Positions 19,501-29,124 are shown, numbered from the stretch's first letter. The stretch is DNA of 64,000 nucleotides from Palsa-1439 sp050015495 (GCA_050015495.1 JBEKBH010000013.1:55142-119141), one strand, 5' to 3'. A program made the numbers and translations. The notes: generated by a model not told the origin, from the sequence alone.

Positions 19501-20421
19501 ATGGACGTCCATTTCTACGAGGCGTTTGAGGAGGAAATCGCGATGCTGCGGCAGCATCTGCCGGCACAGGTCCACGCCCATTTCACCTCGGACACGATCC
19601 AGGAATCGGGCGACACGGAACCGCCCGCCGAACTCATCAGCATCCGCACGCAATCGGTCATCCCGCCGGCATGGACGGGGAAGGTGAGTGGCGTCGTCTC
19701 GCGAACGACCGGCTACGATCATCTGGTCGGGTGCCGGATTCCCTGCGGTTATCTGCCGCATTACTGCAGCCACGCGGTGGCCGAGCAGGCGATCCTCCTC
19801 GTGATGGCGCTGCTGCGGAAATTACCGGCGCAAATCGCCCAGTTTCCCGCGTTTCATCGGGACGGATTGACGGGCGGCGAGTGCGCGGGGAAAAAACTGC
19901 TGGTGGTCGGCGTCGGCAACATCGGCACGGAGATCGTGAAGATCGCACAGGCGCTCGGGATGCAGGTGCACGGCGTCGATCTTGTGGAGAAACACGCGTC
20001 CATTTCCTACGTGACGCTCGACGACGGCCTGGCCTGGGCGGACATCATCATCTGCGCGATGAACCTGACGAAGGAGAACGTCGCCTATTTTTCCTACGAG
20101 ACGCTCAAGCGGGCAAGGAAGGGCGTCGTGTTCGTCAACGTCGCCCGCGGCGAGTTCACGCCCACCGAGGACATGGTGATGCTGCTCGATGAAAGTCATC
20201 TCGGCGGGCTGGCTCTCGATGTCTACGAGAACGAAAGCAAGCTGGCCGTCGCCCTGCGTTCGGGTCAATCCGGTTTCCCGTTGTTGGGACGGCCCAACGT
20301 GATCCTCACGCCGCACAACGCGTTCAATACCGCCGAGGCCGTCGACCGCAAAGCTCGGCAGACGATCCAGCAGATCGAGTATTTCATCGCCCACAAGTGG
20401 TTCCTCTGGCCGGTGCCGTGA
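19501..20421 (+). CDS. D-isomer-specific 2-hydroxyacid dehydrogenase (NAD-binding)
   Basis: 306 residues. The Rossmann fold motif GVGNIGTE is near residue 137, followed by an Asp (GVDLVEKH) that favours NAD. The catalytic set is visible as NVARGEF (Arg), an Asp/Glu region, and LTPHNAF (His). The C-terminal dimerisation helix ends KWFLWPVP. The family includes phosphoglycerate and lactate dehydrogenases; the substrate is not clear from sequence. A GNAT gene overlaps its stop (GTG at 20418), so the two are likely coupled. Confidence 0.88.
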   Translation: MDVHFYEAFEEEIAMLRQHLPAQVHAHFTSDTIQESGDTEPPAELISIRTQSVIPPAWTGKVSGVVSRTTGYDHLVGCRIPCGYLPHYCSHAVAEQAILLVMALLRKLPAQIAQFPAFHRDGLTGGECAGKKLLVVGVGNIGTEIVKIAQALGMQVHGVDLVEKHASISYVTLDDGLAWADIIICAMNLTKENVAYFSYETLKRARKGVVFVNVARGEFTPTEDMVMLLDESHLGGLALDVYENESKLAVALRSGQSGFPLLGRPNVILTPHNAFNTAEAVDRKARQTIQQIEYFIAHKWFLWPVP

Positions 20422-20885
20422 AATCATCGCCTGTCATCCGTCGGATTTTGGCAGCCGAGACGCGCCCGTTGCGGCAGGCGATTCTGCGTCCCCACCAACG
20501 CGTGGACGAATTGGTCTATCCGGGCGACGATTCGCCCGACGCGGCGCATTTCGGCGCGGTTGTCGACGGCGACCTCATCGGGATCGGTTCCATCTACCGC
20601 GAGCCTCCGCGCGGCGAGACAAACGACGGCGCGTGGCGGCTTCGTGGGATGGCAGTCCTGCCGCAATTGCACCGCATGGGAATTGGCAGCCTCTTGCTCC
20701 GTGCGTGCGTCGATCACGCGAGGCGGCATGGCGGCACAATGATCTGGTTCAACGCGCGAACGCCTGCGATCCTGTTCTATCAAGCGCACGGGTTTCAGGT
20801 TCGGGGCGAGGAATTCATCTTGCCGGGCGCCGGCCCGCACTACTTTATGTGGAGCGAGATCAAATCAACCGAGGCCGGTTGGTGA
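20418..20885 (+). CDS. GNAT family N-acetyltransferase
   Basis: 155 residues from a GTG at 20418 that overlaps the preceding stop codon. Motif A is GMAVLPQLHRMGIGSLLLRACVDHAR and motif B is ARTPAILFYQAHGFQVRGEEF. The substrate is unknown. Translational overlap with the D-2-hydroxyacid dehydrogenase suggests a shared role. Confidence 0.82.
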   Translation: MKSSPVIRRILAAETRPLRQAILRPHQRVDELVYPGDDSPDAAHFGAVVDGDLIGIGSIYREPPRGETNDGAWRLRGMAVLPQLHRMGIGSLLLRACVDHARRHGGTMIWFNARTPAILFYQAHGFQVRGEEFILPGAGPHYFMWSEIKSTEAGW

Positions 20886-20887
20886 TG

Positions 20888-22474
20888 CTAGTGGCCGTTG
20901 GTTGGCGGAGGTGCGGAAGATGGCGCGCGTTTCCAGTAGAAATTCTCTTGATCGACGAACCCGCGCAGTAACTTCTTGTACTCCTCCAGGCGTTGGCCGG
21001 TTAATCCGCGCTTTTTCAATTCGGCAACAAAGGGCAGGTCATCCAGATCGTCTTTGTGGCGGATCAGGTCGGCGTTAAACGTCCCCATTTGATGGTCGAA
21101 GAAATACCGTGACATGTCCTGGGTCCAGCCACCATCAAACGTAAAGAAAACGCGGTACATCGTCCAAAAATCCAGCCGGTTCACCTGATATTGCAGCCAC
21201 GTCGAATACCCGAGTGCGACCACCGTTATCACGGCCAACGCCAGGCGAACTCGTCGCCACGGTCTTGCGACGAGCCATTCCAGATAGGCCACGAACGGCA
21301 TGGCCAACACGGGTAACATGAAGATCAGGTATCGCGGTCCGTAGGTCCATTCGCCTCGCCAGATCGGGGTCTTGGCCAGGAACAGGAACAACGCCGATGG
21401 CAGCAGGAACATCACCACGGTGTCGAGTTTGTATCGCCGCCAAAACTCTCGTAGCGCCAACAGACCGAAAATGAGAACGGGGAAATGAAGCAACATGCTG
21501 GCCTGGGGATCGAACAAGAGTCCCCAAATTCCATCCTGCCAGCGCCCCGTCGGCCAGTTGTCCTGCCGATGCCATATATGATAGCCCGTCAGCCACGGCT
21601 TTCCGAATTTGATCCAGTTGATCGATGCCAGGGCGGCAACGATTACCAACGCTGGCAGAAGCAGCCAACCGACCTGCTGGCGCAAAACCCGTGCCCGCCG
21701 GCTCTTCTCCAAATTCAGCACTGCATACACGACGGCCAACCAGACCATCGGGATCAACAATCCGAAGGCGAGGCGCGTCAGCACCAACGCCGCGACAAAG
21801 AACCACGCCGCCACCAACGAGCCCCGGTCCGCCGCGCTCGGTACGCCGTCGGTCTTCACCAGCCCGCGCAGGTAGATCACCAGGAAATAGAACGCGGCGG
21901 TGAAAAACAGAACCTGATAAATCTCGGCGCCCTGCGCTCGCTGGTAGTACCAGAAGAACGTCGCATAGAAGGCGCACAATACGTAGACGACCTGCACCCA
22001 GGTCCGATCCGTGTACCAGCCCGTGATGCGATACAACAACCCGCAGACCAGCAGGCTGAGGAGGATGTTGTACAGATTGAAGATCAGCAGGTCGGATCGC
22101 TCCCCAACACCAGGGATCCGCCCATGAATGGCCGACTCCAACGCGGTCGGCGGCACCGCCATCAGCGAGTTCATCAGGCCGTATTTCGAGTACCACAAAC
22201 CCTTTCCAGCGTTGAAGACAAAGTACTGCCCAGGGTAACCGATATGCTCGGCGTATTGCGTGTTCACGTGGAGCGCGCCGTCCCGCAACAGGCTGCGCGT
22301 CTCTTCACGCCACGCGGACGGATCGCCCGCCCACCATGTCGCGGGCATGGCGGCGAAATTGATGGCGAAGACCACCATCAACAGCACCGTGGGCGCGATC
22401 CAACGTGGCCAGGCACCACGCCTTTCGTCGGGTGCGGTGACGGCAGGATGCGCTTCGGATGAACTGTCTTTCAT
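20888..22474 (-). CDS. Polytopic membrane protein, GT-C/ArnT-like glycosyltransferase fold
   Basis: About 528 residues from MKDSSSEAHP at 22474; in-frame codons extend the frame up to 22555. There are about ten membrane segments (for example TVLLMVVFAINFAAM and VVYVLCAFYATFFWYY). The first extracytoplasmic loop contains a Tyr/Trp-rich stretch (GYPGQYFVFNAGKGLWYSKYG), as in dolichyl- or undecaprenyl-phosphate sugar transferases and other PMT-like proteins. The end has a soluble region with FVDQENFYWKRA. A partial protein at 63678 shares the layout. The activity is not proven. Confidence 0.7.
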   Translation of the reverse strand: MKDSSSEAHPAVTAPDERRGAWPRWIAPTVLLMVVFAINFAAMPATWWAGDPSAWREETRSLLRDGALHVNTQYAEHIGYPGQYFVFNAGKGLWYSKYGLMNSLMAVPPTALESAIHGRIPGVGERSDLLIFNLYNILLSLLVCGLLYRITGWYTDRTWVQVVYVLCAFYATFFWYYQRAQGAEIYQVLFFTAAFYFLVIYLRGLVKTDGVPSAADRGSLVAAWFFVAALVLTRLAFGLLIPMVWLAVVYAVLNLEKSRRARVLRQQVGWLLLPALVIVAALASINWIKFGKPWLTGYHIWHRQDNWPTGRWQDGIWGLLFDPQASMLLHFPVLIFGLLALREFWRRYKLDTVVMFLLPSALFLFLAKTPIWRGEWTYGPRYLIFMLPVLAMPFVAYLEWLVARPWRRVRLALAVITVVALGYSTWLQYQVNRLDFWTMYRVFFTFDGGWTQDMSRYFFDHQMGTFNADLIRHKDDLDDLPFVAELKKRGLTGQRLEEYKKLLRGFVDQENFYWKRAPSSAPPPTNGH

Positions 22475-22520
22475 GAACCCTTCGTCTGCTGCAACGGTCG
22501 CGCGCCGCTTGATCTTCGAT

Positions 22521-22544
22521 GGAGGGCCACGCTCCGTCGTGGCC
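22521..22544 (+). repeat. REP-like palindrome downstream of the RAYT gene, copy B
   Basis: GGAGGGCCACGCTCCGTCGT continuing GGCC. It lies 40 bases after the transposase stop. Related copies: 12052, 23135-23227 and 48719. Confidence 0.8.
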
Positions 22545-22583
22545 GCGCTCCCCAAATCAACGGCATGGATCGTGTCCCTTTTC

Positions 22584-23087
22584 TCAATCGTGCCACTCCA
22601 ATATGTTCAACTCGCCTTGATACGGCCAATCCTCAATTCCTCTCACTAATCCATGCCGCACCGGATTCTGTCGCACGTAGTCCCATTTGTTTTCGTAGCT
22701 GTCACCCCGCCGGAGTTGGGTATCCCAACATGATTTCTGCCAAATCGGTTGCTCGCCCCTGCGCGGCCAGCGACTTGAAGACTGGGATTTCCAAAACTGG
22801 ACCCATTTACTGAGGGAGACCGGCTCGGTGTCGTTGGGCGAACAGAATAGATGCACGTGATCAGGCATCAATACATACCGACCCACCAGCCAAGCGTCGG
22901 CCTTCTTCCAACTGGCCAGCAACAGATCGTGAACGTCGTCGTGAGCTAAAATCGGTTTCCGTCTGTCCGTGCAGATCGTCAGGAAAACCAGCGCTGAGCG
23001 ATTATGAGCGGAAGACAACGGAAGATGAACTGGCGTCTTACGGTTCGGCAGATTCTTGCCACGTTCTGGACGCGCACACGCCGTCAT
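22584..23087 (-). CDS. REP-associated tyrosine transposase (RAYT, IS200/IS605 Y1 family)
   Basis: 167 residues from the ATG at 23087. The HUH metal motif is in MPDHVHLF and the catalytic Tyr is probably in KWDYVRQNPVRHGLV. The family cuts single-stranded DNA and is thought to process REP palindromes. The gene is bordered by REP-like palindromes on both sides (22521-22544 and 23135-23227), the arrangement expected for a RAYT. It seems intact. Confidence 0.88.
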   Translation of the reverse strand: MTACARPERGKNLPNRKTPVHLPLSSAHNRSALVFLTICTDRRKPILAHDDVHDLLLASWKKADAWLVGRYVLMPDHVHLFCSPNDTEPVSLSKWVQFWKSQSSSRWPRRGEQPIWQKSCWDTQLRRGDSYENKWDYVRQNPVRHGLVRGIEDWPYQGELNILEWHD

Positions 23088-23134
23088 GGTCGCCAACCTT
23101 CATCGGCGGACCGTGCTTCGTCAAGACATTCGTT

Positions 23135-23227
23135 GGAGCGCTCCGTTTAGCCCGAATCCCTTTCGGGGCTCCGTCGTGGCCATCCGCATTCGTTAACCGC
23201 TGCGGACGCGACGGAGCGCGTCCCTCC
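23135..23227. repeat. REP-like inverted repeat upstream of the RAYT gene, copy C
   Basis: Two related halves: one starting GGAGCGCTCCGTTTAGCCCG (23135) with GGGCTCCGTCGTGGCC at its end, and an inverted half ending GAGCGCGTCCCTCC (23227). It is a longer paired version of the copy at 22521. Confidence 0.8.
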
Positions 23228-23324
23228 AGCAAGATGTTAGGGGAAACAGGAGACCCTTTCGCCTCAGCATTGACTTTGCCCCGTCCGCGCCGTATTAAAC
23301 GAAGTCCCGACACTTGGAATTCCC

Positions 23325-25349
23325 ATGGAACGGAAAACACTAGATCAACGCGCCCAGATGACCGACCTCGAACGGTTGCGGCACTCCGCGGCCCACGTGA
23401 TGGCCACCGCGATCCTGCGGATTTGGCCGGAGGCGCAGTTCGCCGCCGGGCCGCCGGTCGAGGACGGGTTTTACTACGACCTGGACATGCCGCACCGCAT
23501 TTCGCCCGAGGATTTCCCGAAGATCGAAGAGGAGATGAAGAAGGAGATCAAGGCGAACCACGTCTTCGAGAAGGTCGTCGTCACCCGCGAACAGGCGCTC
23601 AAGGACGCCCAGAGCGGCCGGCTCGGCGGGTTGAGCGAACGCCCGGGCAATCCGAGCAAGTTCAAGATCGGCAACCTCGAAGCCATTCCCGAAGGCGAAG
23701 AGATCACCTATTTCAAGAACGGCGATTTCATCGACCTCTGCGCCGGGCCGCACGTGATGCGCACCGGCAACGTCGGCGCGTTCAAACTCACCAGCGTCGC
23801 CAGCGCGTATTACCAAGGCGACGAGAAGAACCCGCAGCTCCAGCGCATTTACGGCACCGCGTTCAAGAACAAGACCCAGCTCGACGAGTATTTCACGATG
23901 CTCGAAGAAGCGAAGAAACGCGACCATCGCAAGCTCGGCGCGGAGATGGGCCTGTACGTAATCGACACCGAATTCGTCGGCCCCGGCCTGCCGCTCTGGC
24001 TGCCCAAAGGCACGGTGATCGTCGAGGAACTCGAAAAGCTGGCAAAAGAAACCGAGTTCGCCGCCGGTTACGTCAGGGTGAAAACCCCGCATATCGCGAA
24101 GGAAGTGATGTACAAAACTTCCGGTCACTTGCCGTACTACGCGGAGAGCATGTTTCCGCCGATGGAATTGCCCATTGAGGGACTCGGCAAGATGGAAATC
24201 GACCAGCGTTTCGAAAATCTGACTCGCGAACTTGGTCCTGTCATCTCCCGTCTCCATGCAATTGCAGAGAAGACGATGAGCGATGGACAATTCGATCGCT
24301 CTGTTGAGCCTGAGTTCCATAGCCTTCTCCAACAGAGGGCAAAGCTAGAGGCTGAATTGACGGAAGTAGTCGAGGGTCGAGAGATTGACCGTTACTACCT
24401 CAAGGCGATGAACTGTCCGCATCATCACCGGATTTTCGCGGCGGAGCCGAGGAGCTATCGCGATTTGCCGTTGCGGTTGGCGGAATACGGGACTTGTTAC
24501 CGGTACGAGCAGTCGGGCGAGTTGTTCGGGTTGATGCGGGTGCGGTCGCTGAACATGAACGACGCGCACATCTATTGCACGCCGGAGCAGTTCGCCGCCG
24601 AGTTCAATGCCGTCAACGAGATGTACCTGAAGTATTTCAAGATTTTCGGCCTCGATAAATACCAGATGCGGTTCAGCACGAGCGCGCCCGAAGGGATGGG
24701 CAAGAAATACGTCGATGAGCCGGAGTTGTGGAAGCAGACCGAGGACATGGTGCGCGAGGTTCTCAAGAGCAGCGGCATCAACTTCGTCGAGGTCGCCAAC
24801 GAAGCGGCGTTCTACGGTCCGAAGATCGACGTGCAGGTGTGGAGCGCCATCGGCCGCGAGTTCACCATCGCGACCAACCAGGTCGATTTCGCCGTGCCGA
24901 AACGGTTCGGCCTGGTCTATCGCGACAAGGACAACACCGACAAGACGCCCCTGTGCATCCACCGCGCGCCGCTGGGCACGCACGAACGGTTCATCGGGTT
25001 CCTCATCGAACATTACGCGGGCAATTTCCCGCTCTGGCTCGCTCCCGAGCAGGTGCGCGTCCTGACCATCGGCGACGACGCGGCGCTGGTGGAGTATGCC
25101 AAGGGCATCGTCAACGAACTTCGCGGCCAACAGGTGCGCGCCGAGGGCGATTACAGCGCCGACAAGATCAATGGCAAGGTCCAGAGCGCCGAGAAGGCCA
25201 AGGTCCACACCATGCTCGTCATCGGCCCGCGCGACATGCAGGCCGGCGCGGTCAGCGTCCGTCTCCACGGCAAAGGCAACGTCGGCGCCAAACCGAAGGC
25301 GGAAGTGATTGCCGACATTGTGCAGTCGATCAAAGAACGCCGGGCGTAA
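23325..25349 (+). CDS. thrS: Threonine--tRNA ligase, TGS-less, with a catalytic-domain insertion
   Basis: 674 residues. Charges tRNA-Thr. It begins directly with the editing domain (HSAAHVMATAILRIWP, CAGPHVMRTGNVG) and lacks the N-terminal TGS domain usual in bacterial ThrRS. The class II core follows: MYKTSGHLPYYAESMFPPM, then a non-canonical block at residues about 285-355, and then YYLKAMNCPHHH. Motif 2 is CYRYEQSGELFGLMRVRS and motif 3 is around IHRAPLGTHERFIGFLIEHY. The C-terminal anticodon-binding domain ends ADIVQSIKERRA. The inserted block (about 24178-24390) is lower in GC than its surroundings. The enzyme appears complete otherwise. Confidence 0.93.
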   Translation: MERKTLDQRAQMTDLERLRHSAAHVMATAILRIWPEAQFAAGPPVEDGFYYDLDMPHRISPEDFPKIEEEMKKEIKANHVFEKVVVTREQALKDAQSGRLGGLSERPGNPSKFKIGNLEAIPEGEEITYFKNGDFIDLCAGPHVMRTGNVGAFKLTSVASAYYQGDEKNPQLQRIYGTAFKNKTQLDEYFTMLEEAKKRDHRKLGAEMGLYVIDTEFVGPGLPLWLPKGTVIVEELEKLAKETEFAAGYVRVKTPHIAKEVMYKTSGHLPYYAESMFPPMELPIEGLGKMEIDQRFENLTRELGPVISRLHAIAEKTMSDGQFDRSVEPEFHSLLQQRAKLEAELTEVVEGREIDRYYLKAMNCPHHHRIFAAEPRSYRDLPLRLAEYGTCYRYEQSGELFGLMRVRSLNMNDAHIYCTPEQFAAEFNAVNEMYLKYFKIFGLDKYQMRFSTSAPEGMGKKYVDEPELWKQTEDMVREVLKSSGINFVEVANEAAFYGPKIDVQVWSAIGREFTIATNQVDFAVPKRFGLVYRDKDNTDKTPLCIHRAPLGTHERFIGFLIEHYAGNFPLWLAPEQVRVLTIGDDAALVEYAKGIVNELRGQQVRAEGDYSADKINGKVQSAEKAKVHTMLVIGPRDMQAGAVSVRLHGKGNVGAKPKAEVIADIVQSIKERRA

Positions 25350-25362
25350 GAGCTTCTCCGCT

Positions 25363-26997
25363 GTGAACGCCATTGCCAGGCTCACTCGATGCCTGCTCAC
25401 TGCGCTTCTTGGCGCGCTGGGCATGACACCGGGCGTGTTCGCTGCCGAGCCCATCTCCGAAACCAATGTCCCAACCATCCTCGTGAGCACCAGTGCGGAA
25501 CCAATCGCGCCCGGCAAGTTCCAGCCCACGTGGGCGTCCCTCGGTCAGTACCAAACGCCCGATTGGTTTCGGGACGCCAAGTTCGGCATCTGGGCGCATT
25601 GGGGTCCGCAGTGCGAGCCGGAGGAGGGCGACTGGTATGCGCGGAACATGTACATTCCGGGGCAGCGCCAGTACCAGTGGCACATCGAGCATTTTGGCGA
25701 CCCGTCGGTCTTCGGTTTCAAGGACATCATCCACCAATGGAAGGCTGAGAAATGGGACCCGGGCCGGCTCGTGGCGCTCTACAAGCGAGCGGGCGCGCAG
25801 TACTTCTTCGCCCTGGCAAACCATCACGACAATTTCGACAACTGGGATTCCAAATACCAGCCGTGGAATTCCGTTCGGGTGGGCCCGCAGAAAGACCTGA
25901 TTGCCGGGTGGGCAAAAGCGGCGCGTGCAAACGGGCTGCGGTTTGGCGTGAGCGTCCACGCCGCGCGCGCGTGGAGCTGGTACGAGCCGGCGCAAGCATT
26001 CGACGGCAAGCTCACGAAGGCGGACGGCAAAGGCCAATGGTGGGACGGCCTCGACCCGCAGGACCTGTACGCGCAGAACCACAAACCGGGCACATCGCGG
26101 GGATGGGATTGGGACGCGGCCAAGGGCAGCAGCGTGCCGGACGCGGCTTACTGCGAGAAGTTCTACAACCGCACCATGGATCTCATCAACAAGTACCATC
26201 CGGACCTGTTGTACTTCGACGATACGGCGTTGCCACTGTGGCCGGTGAGCGATGCCGGCCTGAAGATCGCCGCGCATCTCTACAACAGCAACATGCAGGC
26301 CCACGGCGGCAAACTCGATGCCGTGCTGTTTGGCAAGATCCTTGATGAGTACCAGCGGAAGACCATGGTCTGGGACATCGAGCGCGGCGTGCCCGCCACC
26401 AGTTTTCCCTACGCGTGGCAGACCGACACCTGCCTCGGCCACTGGCACTACGACCGGTCCGTTTACGACCGCGATCACTACAAGAGCGCGCGGACGGTCA
26501 TTCAGATGCTGGTGGACATCGTCAGTAAGAACGGCAACCTGCTGCTGAATGTTCCCGTGCGCGCCGACGGCACGATCGACGAGAAGGAGGAAGCGGTGGT
26601 CGCCGGCATCACGGACTGGATGGACGTGAACAAGGAGTGCATTTTCGGCACGCGACCGTGGAAGATTTTCGGCGAAGGTCCGGCGTCGGCGGGCGCGCCC
26701 ATCACGGCGCAAGGGTTCAACGAAGGCAAGGGCAAGCCGTTTACCGCCGCGGACGTGCGGTTCACGGCCAGCGGCGACACATTGTACGCGATTGTCCTCG
26801 GCTGGCCGACGAACGGCGTGTCCATCCAATCCCTCGGCGAATCGGCGAAGCTTCTCGACAAGCCGGTGGATCATGTCGAACTGCTCGGTAGCCCGGAAAC
26901 GATCCAGTGGCATCGAACCCCCGACGCGCTCGTCATCGCGCCACCGAAGAACAAGCCGAACGATTTCGCCATCGTCTTCAAGATAACGCCAAAATGA
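25363..26997 (+). CDS. Secreted alpha-L-fucosidase (GH29)
   Basis: 544 residues from a GTG at 25363; earlier in-frame codons overlap thrS. A signal peptide (CLLTALLGALGMTPGVFA|AE) leads to a (beta/alpha)8 barrel. The N-terminal motif DAKFGIWAHWGPQCEPEEGDWY and the active-site region ANHHDNFDNWDSKYQPWNS are characteristic. The catalytic nucleophile Asp is in HPDLLYFDD. The C-terminal part is a beta-sandwich. It hydrolyses fucose from glycans and would help this organism use algal or mucin polysaccharides. It overlaps the next gene's possible start region. Confidence 0.9.
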   Translation: MNAIARLTRCLLTALLGALGMTPGVFAAEPISETNVPTILVSTSAEPIAPGKFQPTWASLGQYQTPDWFRDAKFGIWAHWGPQCEPEEGDWYARNMYIPGQRQYQWHIEHFGDPSVFGFKDIIHQWKAEKWDPGRLVALYKRAGAQYFFALANHHDNFDNWDSKYQPWNSVRVGPQKDLIAGWAKAARANGLRFGVSVHAARAWSWYEPAQAFDGKLTKADGKGQWWDGLDPQDLYAQNHKPGTSRGWDWDAAKGSSVPDAAYCEKFYNRTMDLINKYHPDLLYFDDTALPLWPVSDAGLKIAAHLYNSNMQAHGGKLDAVLFGKILDEYQRKTMVWDIERGVPATSFPYAWQTDTCLGHWHYDRSVYDRDHYKSARTVIQMLVDIVSKNGNLLLNVPVRADGTIDEKEEAVVAGITDWMDVNKECIFGTRPWKIFGEGPASAGAPITAQGFNEGKGKPFTAADVRFTASGDTLYAIVLGWPTNGVSIQSLGESAKLLDKPVDHVELLGSPETIQWHRTPDALVIAPPKNKPNDFAIVFKITPK

Positions 26998-27023
26998 CCA
27001 TGAATGAGCGACACCCACACCTT

Positions 27024-29096
27024 ATGAAAATCATCATCGTTCCATTGCTGTTCGTTGCCGCAGCCGTCGCCGCGTCGGCCGACGAGGGCATGTGGTTGTA
27101 CAACCAGCCGCCGCGCGATCTGTTGCAGGAACGGTATCAATTCAACCCGACGGACGCATGGCTGGAGCATTTGCAGAAATCCTGCATCCGCGTCAATTCC
27201 GGGGGCTCGGCCAGTTTCGTGAGCAAGGACGGTTTGTTGATCACCAACCATCATGTCGGCGCGCGCAAACTGGAAGAACTCAGCACGAAGGACCGGGATT
27301 ACGTCCGCGACGGCTTTTGCGCGCATACGCTCGCTGAGGAGATCCAATGCCTCAATCTCGAACTCGACGTGCTCGAGTCCATCGAGGATGTGACGGCGCG
27401 CGTGAACGCCGCCGTGCCGAAGGAGGCCGACCCGAGGGCTGCGTTTGAGGCGCGGCGCAAGGTGATCGCGGCAATCGAGAAGGAATCACTCGACCAGACG
27501 GGCCTGCGCTCGGATGTCGTCACGCTCTGGCAGGGCGGGGCGTATCATCTCTATCGCTACAAGCGGTACACGGATGTGCGACTCGTATTCGCGCCGGGAG
27601 CCCAGGCCGCATTTTATGGCGGCGACCCGGACAACTTCGAGTTTCCGCGTTACGATCTGGATATTTGCCTGTTTCGCGCCTATGAAAACGGGGCGCCGGC
27701 GAAGATCGCCCACTACCTTCGCTTCTCGCCGGGTGGCCCGCGCGACGGCGAACTGGTGTTCGTTTCCGGACATCCGGGACGGACGAGTCGCCTGCTGACC
27801 GTTGCCGAACTGGAGAACGTGCGGGATCGATCGGTGCCGTTCCAACTCAATTCCCTCAAGCGACGGGAAGTGCTGTTGGAGAACTGGAGCGCCCGCAGTG
27901 GGGAGAATGCACGTCGCGCCAAGGGGATGCTTTTCCGCGCGAAGAACGGGCGCAAAGCCATGGATGGGCGGCTGGCGGGGCTACTGGCCCCGGACTTGTT
28001 CCCCGCGAAGGCGAAGGCGGAGGCAGATTTCAAGGCGCGGCTGTCGGCCACGCCGGAGTTTTCCGAGGCGCTGGCCGCGTACGACAAGGTTGCCGACGCG
28101 ACCAAAACCCTCGCGGCGCAGTCGGTCCGCGGGGCGCTGCTCGAAGGCGGCCAGGGATTCGAGTGTGAAAGCTCTGGGATCGCGCGCACCCTGTTGCGCG
28201 CCGGTGAGGAACGTCCCAAGCCCAACGGCGAACGTCTTCGCGAATTCTCGGATTCGCGAAGGGCATCGCTCGAACTCGACCTGTTTTCCGAGGCGCCGAT
28301 TTACACCGATTTGGAGAAGCTGACGCTGGCCGATTCGCTGACGTTTCTCGCGACCGAGCTGGGTGTGAACGATCCGCTGGTGCAAAAGGTCCTCGCGGGC
28401 AAATCGCCGCGGGACCGCGCGGCGGAATTGATTGACGGCACTCGCGTGCGCGACGTCGCTTTCCGCAAGAAGTTGTACGCTGGCGGCGCCGATGCCGTTT
28501 CCGCGGCCAACGATCCGGTGATCGAGCTGGCGCGGCTCGTCGATCCCGAAGCGCGGGCGTTACGCAAGGTATCGGAGGCGCAGACCGAGGCGAAAGCGCA
28601 GGCGCACGCGGCGATTGCGCGCGCCCGCAACGCGCTGCTTGGCCTGACGGGGTATCCCGACGCCACGGGCACGTTGCGGCTCTCCTTTGGTGTCGTCAAA
28701 GGTTACGAAGAGAACGGCGCAGCCGTGCCCGCGTTCACGTCGTTGGGGGGACTGTACGCGCGGGCGTCGGAGATGAAGAATCAGCCTCCGTTCGATTTAC
28801 CGGCGGCGTGGGAGAAGCGGAAGTCGCGCCTTAATCTGGGGACGCCGTTCAACTTCGTCAGCACCTGCGACATCATTGGCGGAAACTCGGGCAGTCCGGT
28901 CGTCAATCGCGCCGGGGAATTTGTCGGCATCATATTCGATGGGAACCTCCAGGGCCTGACCTGGGACTACGCGTTCAGCGACAAGCAGGGCCGCGCCACG
29001 TCGGTCGATTCGGCGGCGATTCTGGAGGCGCTGAACAAGGTCTATGACGCCCGGGAACTGGCGCACGAACTTGTCAATGGTCAACGAAACAGGTAG
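27024..29096 (+). CDS. S46 family peptidase (dipeptidyl-peptidase 7/11-like)
   Basis: 690 residues from ATG 27024, chosen because it gives a clean signal peptide (IIIVPLLFVAAAVAASA|DEGM); ATG 26994, overlapping the fucosidase stop, is an alternative. The trypsin-like fold carries the His in GLLITNHHVGARKLE, an Asp region in FPRYDLDICLFRAYENG and the nucleophile Ser in GGNSGSPVVNRAGEF. S46 enzymes are periplasmic dipeptidyl peptidases of asaccharolytic bacteria and remove dipeptides from oligopeptides. Same strand as GH29 and cupin genes. Confidence 0.93.
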   Translation: MKIIIVPLLFVAAAVAASADEGMWLYNQPPRDLLQERYQFNPTDAWLEHLQKSCIRVNSGGSASFVSKDGLLITNHHVGARKLEELSTKDRDYVRDGFCAHTLAEEIQCLNLELDVLESIEDVTARVNAAVPKEADPRAAFEARRKVIAAIEKESLDQTGLRSDVVTLWQGGAYHLYRYKRYTDVRLVFAPGAQAAFYGGDPDNFEFPRYDLDICLFRAYENGAPAKIAHYLRFSPGGPRDGELVFVSGHPGRTSRLLTVAELENVRDRSVPFQLNSLKRREVLLENWSARSGENARRAKGMLFRAKNGRKAMDGRLAGLLAPDLFPAKAKAEADFKARLSATPEFSEALAAYDKVADATKTLAAQSVRGALLEGGQGFECESSGIARTLLRAGEERPKPNGERLREFSDSRRASLELDLFSEAPIYTDLEKLTLADSLTFLATELGVNDPLVQKVLAGKSPRDRAAELIDGTRVRDVAFRKKLYAGGADAVSAANDPVIELARLVDPEARALRKVSEAQTEAKAQAHAAIARARNALLGLTGYPDATGTLRLSFGVVKGYEENGAAVPAFTSLGGLYARASEMKNQPPFDLPAAWEKRKSRLNLGTPFNFVSTCDIIGGNSGSPVVNRAGEFVGIIFDGNLQGLTWDYAFSDKQGRATSVDSAAILEALNKVYDARELAHELVNGQRNR

Positions 29097-29124
29097 TCAA
29101 GCAAGCACCACACAACCGAAGGAC

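Noticed and set aside
23038..23340. Minus-strand frame containing EGRAPSRP
   Set aside because: It is a translation of the REP-like palindromes upstream of the RAYT gene.
25330..27018. Minus-strand 562-codon frame opposite the fucosidase
   Set aside because: Translation lacks any domain, while the plus strand gives a complete GH29 enzyme.
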